Positions 57,895-64,000 of a stretch of 64,000 nucleotides of DNA are shown in pieces (within the stretch, counting starts at the first letter, position 1; each line of letters opens with the position of its first letter). Below the pieces are notes generated by a model. That model made no database searches. It worked only from the letters and a program-made list of their open reading frames with translations, and was not told where the DNA came from. Both the position numbers and the translations under genes were made by a program. The stretch lies in assembly GCA_015847255.1 (NCBI GenBank), contig JADLZK010009202.1, forward strand, positions 1 through 64,000, in the 5' to 3' direction. The DNA is from Hyparrhenia diplandra (taxonomy: Eukaryota; Streptophyta; Magnoliopsida; Poales; Poaceae).

Positions 57895-58048
57895 CCTAGG
57901 TGGAAGTTGGATGTCCATAGATGTCCAATGGATACCCTCTAGTTCAAAAAAATGAACTAGGAAGAGATGGCCCCCCACCAAAATTTGAATTTCTAAGTCA
58001 TTTGTCAAAATCCATGGATGTCCAAATTAGATTAGGCTTCCACCTATG
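57895..58048. mobile_element. 154-bp hAT-type MITE with 8-bp target duplication
   Basis: Termini CCTAGGTGGAAG and CTTCCACCTATG. Exact 8-bp direct repeats TATATGCG (57887-57894 and 58049-58056). Copy A has a single TATATGCG (38218-38225) and no insert. An 8-bp duplication indicates hAT-type transposition. Confidence 0.92.
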
Positions 58049-58084
58049 TATATGCGATGCGTGTGCACAGGGTGTGCCCGAGAC

Positions 58085-58630
58085 CACTGGCGGAGCCACG
58101 TTGATGCCTGGGTATTCCTAGGAGTACCCAACTTTTTGTTGTACAAGGTTTCATAGATATGTATGTACAATCATGTATATAAATGTATAATGGTGTATTT
58201 GTGTCATTTGTTCACTATTTTAGCTAAAAGTGGCCCAAAAATAGCCTACCTCCCTCTCCCATCCTAGGGTCGCATCCCGTGCCCTGCCCACGAGGCCCAT
58301 GTCGAAGGAAATCCCCCACCCGTCGACCGTTGTCTCCCATCCCGCACTGAAGGAAACCGTGTCGAAGGAAAATCCCCTCCCGTTGTCTCCTTCCGCCGTT
58401 CTTCTCAATCCCCATTCCCCAAATCCCCAATCCAAAGAGCCCTAGACCCTAGTAGTGGCGAATCGGGCGGGGGCGGCAAGGCATGCACGGCAGCATGGCA
58501 GGGGTACGGCCGAAGCGGCGGAAGCGCCGGAGGCCGCGGGGCCGGCGGGCGGCAGCCGGCAAAGGGCGAGCCGGCCAGGGCCGGCGGTGGGCGCCAATAC
58601 CTGTTCTCAATCCCGGCTCCGCCACCGCCT
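58085..58630. mobile_element. 546-bp TIR element, empty site in copy A
   Basis: TGGCGGAGCC near the left end is mirrored by GGCTCCGCCA near the right end. CGAGAC flanks both sides (58079-58084 and 58631-58636), present once in copy A (38249-38254). Flanking similarity may extend to 8-9 bp with mismatches (CCCGAGAC and CTCGAGAC), which would suit a Mutator- or hAT-type element. Contains AAGGAAATCCCC-like internal repeats and no known domain. Confidence 0.75.
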
Positions 58631-59353
58631 CGAGACTAGTTTGTCATTTTTTTTTGTAATATTTTAATTCTATACAAGTTTTTTCTAGGCTAGACCGAGT
58701 GAGCACTCGAAAACCCAAAGAGGGGAGTCACGTGCCTTTCCAAGGCCGGAACGGAAGTAGGACCGTGGGCTATAGATAGCACCGCCAAGATCCTTTGGCG
58801 GCTGACCGCAACCAAAACCTCGCCGACTACCCGAGAGCAAAATGCCGCGCGGGGCGCCCAGAATGGCAACCGCCGGATCGACGCGGCCGCCGACCACTTC
58901 GCCGCCATGGGCTACGCCGCGACGCCGACGTTAGGTCCGTCGCCGGTCGTCTCGCCAAGGTGATATTTTCGATCCGGTCTCTCCTTTTCCATACCGCAAG
59001 CAAAGACGGGTCTATGGCGGCAGTTTAGGGTTTGGGGTTTCTTGTTTCTCCGCAGATCTATTGGGGGTTTGAAATCCGCGTTTTTTTTGGGTGCCGTGAA
59101 CAGCCAGTTGCAAGGCGTTCATCTCTTGTGTTTGTGACAATCGGTGCTTCAATTCGAAGTTGTGAATGAATGAATATGCACTAGCCGATTGATCAATGGT
59201 GGGTTTTTTTTCTCTCCGATATGGTTGTAGTTGTACGGTGGCCCTAGCCGTGATGTGTGGCACCTACTGGAGGAAAACTCCTACCAGATTGTGCAAAACA
59301 GGCTCTTCGAGATCGAGGAAGAGGAGAAGGAGAAGAAGGAGGCCGCACAGGTG

Positions 59354-59660
59354 CAGCTGGAGTTTCAGCAACAGCAGGATGGCCATCAAGTGGACGATGA
59401 GCCTCATCAGGTTGTGTGATTCCTCATTTTTTTGCTTGTCTCTCTCAAATTATCGATTTCTCATTTCAGAACGATATGTCCAATATGGATCGCTTGTTAT
59501 TACTGCTCATCCTAAACCCTAATGCCCAATATGCAGCTGGAGTTTCAGCAACAGCAGGATGGCCAGCAAGTGGACGATGAGCCTCCTCAGGTTGTTGGGT
59601 GATTCCTCATTTTTTTTTGTTTCTCTCTCAAATTCTCACTTTCGCATTGCAGAACAATGC
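59354..59660 (+). repeat. 180-bp tandem duplication of WIYLD exon 2 end
   Basis: CAGCTGGAGTTTCAGCAACA starts at 59354 and again at 59534, each copy running through the exon end (GACGATGAGCCT...CAG/GTTGT) into the intron. Copy A has one unit. The second unit has lost its upstream half, so it could be spliced as an extra mini-exon. Confidence 0.8.
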
Positions 59661-59948
59661 AATATGTATGCCCTCATACTTTAAAAAACAGAAGAGTTAA
59701 ATGCATCAAAGACACTCAAGTCAAACTTGTAAGGGCACCCCACTTAGTTCGGCGAACATTAAAATGCATTTCTGGGCCTCAAAACTTGTCGGTGGTGCAT
59801 CACACGTCTATGCTAGCCATGTGGGCGTTTCTAGCTGAGGTTGAGCCTGTCATATTTTTTATACATTTAAGCGCTCATCTTTCCTCTTCTCTCTCGAATA
59901 GATCCTCTCTTCTCCTTGCTTGGCGACTGCGCGCCCGTGGATGCTGAG

Positions 59949-60556
59949 GTTTGCCTCGATACTAGCATAGCATAATTTTTTCTCTCAGGAATAGAAGTTT
60001 GAGGGGTGCAGGTGAATTTGACCCAAAACAAAAACCATCTGGGCTCTCTCCTTATCGAAAGACCCATTCATGGTTTGCCAAACATGTCTACTCAAAGACA
60101 AATCACCATCGATGGTTTCTTAGTTTTACCTAACTGCTGCCAAGGCCAGCTGGTTTCAATTTTGTGAATTATAGACCATATTTAGCAATTCGAATAGGAG
60201 GAGATTTGGATGTTTGAATCGTCCATCATTCACGCCCTGATGTCCTATTGTATCTGCTCTTATCACTTCGTTAGCACCAGCCGGAGTCCCACCTAATAAC
60301 CAGAGTTAAGACACTTCTGATAATATATATTTTTTTCACACACCTCCTGTTAGAGGCGTATGATATATATGGGCCTACCTAGTGGCTAACAGCCAAGCTC
60401 ACGAGAGGTAGTAATTAATCTGTTCAGCCATGCCTTAGTTAGTTGATTGGGTTAGTTTTGGAAGGTTGAAGGAATAACATGGAAGAAAGGAATCATAGGG
60501 AGTCATCAGCTAGGGAGGCTATTCATTTATCTGTGACCTGTAGGGATATTAGAAGC

Positions 60557-60560
<4 letters not shown>
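59949..60560. other. copy B-specific sequence, unclassified
   Basis: Absent from copy A between 39410 and 39482. Contains TGTTAGAGGCGTATGATATA at about 60351, similar to the putative LTR start TGTTAGAAGCGTATGTTATC at 61668. May be LTR-retroelement DNA. Confidence 0.35.
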
Positions 60561-60592
<32 letters not shown>

Positions 60593-60690
60593 TGGATGGT
60601 CCAGCTCTGCTGTGCTACTAAACGCGCTGTATTTTTGTCTAAACACTTCTTTTAATACAATGATACGTTGCGTATTCGCGAAAAAAGGTA
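60561..60690 (+). mobile_element. LINE 3' tail fragment with poly-T/poly-A
   Basis: A 29-nt T-run, then about 95 nt ending TTTTAATACAATGATACGTT, CGTATTCGCG and AAAAAA, the characteristic plant L1 3' end. Confidence 0.55.
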
Positions 60691-60943
60691 TTGGAAGCTT
60701 CTCTCTTGCTCAGCTCTGGGCAAGGCCTTCAGTCGCCCCCCTCTCTCCCTCTCAACCCAAGCCAGAGATGCTGGTTCCATTAAGGCTGACAAGCAGGCAC
60801 TGGTCGTTCTTTGCCCAATAGATGGCATCCCTTTGGGCGTGCTTAGAGGGCCCTGAAAATCCCGATAGCTCTCCTCTCTTCTCTGTGTGCCGTAGGCCAG
60901 CAGGCATTTGGCGGGGAGAAGCATGGGGTCACGACAAGGCGTG

Positions 60944-61190
60944 TGTAACACCCTGCCCTCCAAAGCCTCACCACATAGCCTGAGGAGCGTGCACGCGTAC
61001 ACATAGCACCCTGCTTACACTTTCGTCCTCGCTTCATGTAAAAGGATTAACTTGAAGGTGCTATGGCTAGAAGACAAAGGCTTATAAGTTGGCTCCACCC
61101 TTCCTTATCTAGCAAGGTGGTACCAAACATGTGCACTCTGCAGTCATAGGCCCCTACCGGGCCACATCCAAATTGGGCTGGGTGTTACAA
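60944..61190. mobile_element. 247-bp TIR element (TGTAACACCC)
   Basis: Starts TGTAACACCCTGCCC and ends GGGCTGGGTGTTACA plus A (14 of 15 inverted). Flanked by CGTG (60940-60943 and 61191-61194). Paralogous segments at 40510-40540 and 62395-62420 lack the insert, which supports the boundaries. Confidence 0.7.
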
Positions 61191-61367
61191 CGTGCACCAC
61201 GTAGCACAACTGCATTTTTGCCATCGAGTGCCGTGGGGCATGGCCACCTTGCTGCCTTCTCAGTGATGTGCATGCTGCATTTTCCTTGGCAAGATGTGTG
61301 GCAGCAATTGATGTGCCTAGCTCATCGATTCTCAAGGGGATGGGTCTAGGATCGTGGTTCGGGCTAG

Positions 61368-62870
61368 ATGTGGTGGCCAAGTTGCGGGCTGCTGTGTTGT
61401 TCTTGTTTCTTCAAGACTTCAACCCATATGCACACTGCTTCATGGGATCCAGGTGGTTATGTGTGTGCAATTATTGCATTTAGACGGTGTCCACCTTCCA
61501 TTGAGGATGCCTCCAAAATAAAGAGTCAAAGTCTATTTTAGGTTGAGACCAATAAAATGAGGTGAGATGTAAACAACTTGTTTTAAGTATTAGGTTTGTT
61601 GAGTGAGTTATTGTTATGGTTAGGTTGCACCTCGAGGATGACCTGCTTATCTTGGAGGGGTGTATTGTTAGAAGCGTATGTTATCATGTGTGGCAAGAGA
61701 TTCATCTATAGAGCAAAGAAGGAAAGCAAGAATTAAAAATAAAATGCTTCCCTCTTGCTCTGCCGTAGGGAAAGGCCCCCTAGCCGCCCCCTCTCTCCCT
61801 CTCAATCCGAGCCGCCACCATAACAAGCTGCCAAAGGTGCCACTGCAGCCTGGATCCTGTTGCCAAGGTGCTGTTTGACCTTGCTCAACAGATGACATTG
61901 GGTGTGTCTAAGCCCTAGACTCCTTATCGTCGACGACCATCACCCCACGACACTGGTGTTACCCAGCGGCTGATCATGCTATGGGATGACAACCATCCCC
62001 GTGCCAGAATCAAAGATGAAGGAGATTGCACGGGAGTAGTGAGTAAAAAGTGTGCCCACTAGGTTTTGTCTGCGGTGGGGTTGCAGGCTCGTGGCCACCT
62101 AACGTTTCGGAAGGTGTGGGAGACGCGTGATTTGCAACTGATTCAACCCAGACCCTTTTGTAGATCCTCCAAGTTGTGCATTGACACACCGAGGACCTTG
62201 ATCTCCTCCACCGCATCGGAGTTCTGGGGCATGCGGTTCTACCCGTGGATGGTGAGCATGTTGTTTCCCGTGCGGGCGACAAACTCTGAGTTTGTGTTGG
62301 TGGCACATTCCTCCTCGCCACTCTCTACTAGAGGCCTTCCACTCTTCCCTATACGGCGTGGACTAGTAGGCATCCGGCAAGGAGAAGACATGGGGTCATG
62401 GGCAGGTGTGCATCGCATAGCGCCGTCGCTTTTTGCTATCGACTGCCGTGGGGGTGCCTGTGCAGGCCACTGTTGTGGCATGGCCACCTTGCTGCCTTCT
62501 CGGTGATGTGCATGCCGACGATGCACACATGTGGATCTCCATTTTCCACGGCAAGATGTCTCGTGAAATTCCCTTCCCCAAACCCCACTCGTGTGGGAGC
62601 CTCGGAACTGGGTCTGCCCTTAGAGCAAATAAGGCAAGCACAACAAATTAGGAAAGTGGCTAATTGGCACCAAACTGAGGGCAATCCTGGGCGCACCATT
62701 ATCAGATGGGAATCTAAAAAGCTTAGCAAGAGTGATTGAGAGAGAATTAAGGGGTGATTGGGTTGGCATGAGAATTAGCAAGCAGGAATTAGAAGGAAAA
62801 TCCTTCTCTCTTGCCTGGCCATAGGCAAGGCCCCATCTCCCTCTCAACCCTAGCCATCACCACCATACAC
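61368..62870. mobile_element. LTR-like repeat element (copy B of 39482-41310)
   Basis: Same direct-repeat structure as in copy A: left repeat 61368-61823 ending CATAACA, non-coding core, right partial repeat about 62590-62870. A minus-strand stretch in the core (SEFVARTGNNMLTIHG, DAVEEIKVLG) is better preserved than in copy A but has stops. Confidence 0.45.
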
Positions 62871-64000
62871 CTCACAGGACACCTGTGTATTTCCATGAGC
62901 AATTAAGTAAAATATACTGACATCTTGCACACACTCCTAAAGTGCTGCAAGCAACATGCTTCACCTATTCCCCACTGAAAGGCTTCTTCTCTGATGTTTT
63001 ATATCTAACTGAGATTATTGTGCCAAATTTTGTTTGACAAACTATTCTGTTCTTTTTTTATCTCTTTACAAGTGCGTAAAATCATCATTGTATCATATGG
63101 TTGGTGGGTAGTTATGAAAGAACTGATTTCACCGCCTAATAACTTCGAGTTGGTATTAACTTTTGTTTCGAGCTAACAATCTTACTTCTGTATGTGTCCA
63201 TGATGAACATTCGAATGCCTAAGTATGCAACGTGCACCAGTGCAAATGAAAAGTTTTATATTATGCTAAAGTAAATATAGTGATCATTAGTGTTTGTACA
63301 ATAATCTATCTATGACATTTGCTATTACTATGTTTTCAGGGCCATTAAGTACGGTACACTACAATAATGATGATGCCAAAGTTGATACTGGCACAATGCA
63401 GCAAACTGAAAGTTAACCAACTGTCAGTCTGTTGTGTCCTCTAACTAAAGACGACCTTTGGGTGATTATTCATTAATTTATGATTATGATTTTTGTTGTC
63501 ATCCATTTGAAAAATACTAGGCATGTTGTGGAATTCTCAAATTGATATAAATTTCAACACAGGTAGAATGTAGAAAACTAAAAGGAACAATAAACATACT
63601 ATGAACTTGCCAGTATATGTTCTGGTTTATTCATTAATAAGACGTTTTTATGATTATTCATTAATTTATGATTATGGTTTCTGTTGTCATAATACAACAT
63701 TTTCTCTAAGCAAAAAAAAACTCTGAGTCATAATATATGATTATGCTATATGTTATCTATATGATGATGCATATGCATGTTGTGAAATTGCTAGAGGGCT
63801 CAATTCAATATGTTTTGTACATTTGTAGCACCAAGAACCAGCAGCAGACGGGGAAATGGAAGACCCTACGTTCATTGAACCACAAGATACCATATCACTT
63901 TCAAAGGTACCTAATGAGGTACCAACAGAGACTAAGTCAGCATATGAGGAAGTGGAAGACCCTATGTTCATTGAGGCGCAACCCTGCTATGGATGGCTTA

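Larger units (their letters stand above)
55950..64000 (+). repeat. segmental duplication, copy B (runs off the window)
   Basis: Direct repeat of 37455-42950, about 18.5 kb downstream. It has been enlarged by a Helitron (56674-57814), an hAT-type MITE (57895-58048), a 546-bp TIR element (58085-58630), a unique block (59949-61367) and a 247-bp TIR element within it (60944-61190). Small indels elsewhere. The copy continues past 64000. Confidence 0.85.
58840..64000 (+). pseudogene. WIYLD-domain gene relic (copy B)
   Basis: Exon 1 (about 58840-58960): NGNRRIDAAADHFAAMGYA, then a 1-nt slip, DVRSVAGRLAK. Exon 2 (59233-59410) is fully open: LYGGPSRDVWHLLEENSYQ followed by IVQNRLFEIEEEEKEKKEAA, the W...LEENSY core of the WIYLD domain and an acidic/Glu-rich tail. 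Later exons: 63343-63415 and 63831 to beyond the window (HQEPAADGEMEDPTF). WIYLD domains occur in SUVR histone methyltransferases and related small chromatin proteins. Exon 1 is frame-broken, so the copy is probably dead, though exon 2 is better preserved than in copy A. Confidence 0.6.

Noticed and set aside
58220..58667. Open frames inside the 546-bp TIR element
   Set aside because: They overlap on both strands, contain short internal repeats and cross the element's end; no transposase motif.

Overview
The window looks like nuclear DNA of a grass, probably a panicoid. Evidence: GC-rich first exons against AT-rich introns, a restorer-of-fertility-like (RFL) P-class PPR pair, plant-only families (LESV starch-binding protein, a PP2C-kinase fusion, a WIYLD-domain gene), Stowaway/Tourist-type MITEs, three Helitrons sharing termini, and LTR-like repeats of panicoid style. 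The species cannot be fixed from the sequence alone. Family names and comparisons come from memory; no search was run.

Layout. 1-9.2 kb: a tandem pair of RFL PPR genes. Copy 1 (272-2714) is broken by four 1-nt insertions. Copy 2 (6733-9078, 781 aa) is open, but a 1-nt deletion has replaced the end that copy 1 still encodes. 13.7-17.1 kb: an intact four-exon LESV-like gene (+). 18.3-29.0 kb: a convergent, many-exon PP2C-plus-kinase gene (-) with at least seven hand-detected reading-frame breaks. 30.5-36.4 kb: mobile-element cluster with two Helitrons, a functional-looking tRNA-Gln(CUG) with a decayed relative beside it, a Pack-MULE carrying a lectin-receptor-kinase fragment between 9-bp target duplications, a broken defensin-like gene and a TIR element.

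37.4-64 kb: a direct segmental duplication (copy A about 37.45-43.04 kb, copy B about 55.95 kb to beyond the window) around a decayed WIYLD-domain gene and an old LINE ORF1 tail. Between the copies lie a 2.34-kb ORF1-only LINE-like retroposon with a 16-bp target duplication, a tRNA-Glu-like sequence, LINE ORF2 debris on both strands, a Stowaway MITE, two LTR-like non-coding blocks, a second defensin-like relic and CACTA debris. Copy A preserves the empty sites of three insertions in copy B (a Helitron, a 154-bp hAT-type MITE and a 546-bp TIR element), so the order of events can be read inside the window.

The genes do not form an operon or pathway. The host loci most likely to be active are PPR copy 2, LESV and the tRNA-Gln. 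The rest is gene decay and transposition. I see no clearly novel biological system; the most informative features are the PPR pair's divergence at RNA-recognition positions, the empty/occupied transposon sites, and the ORF1-only retroposon.
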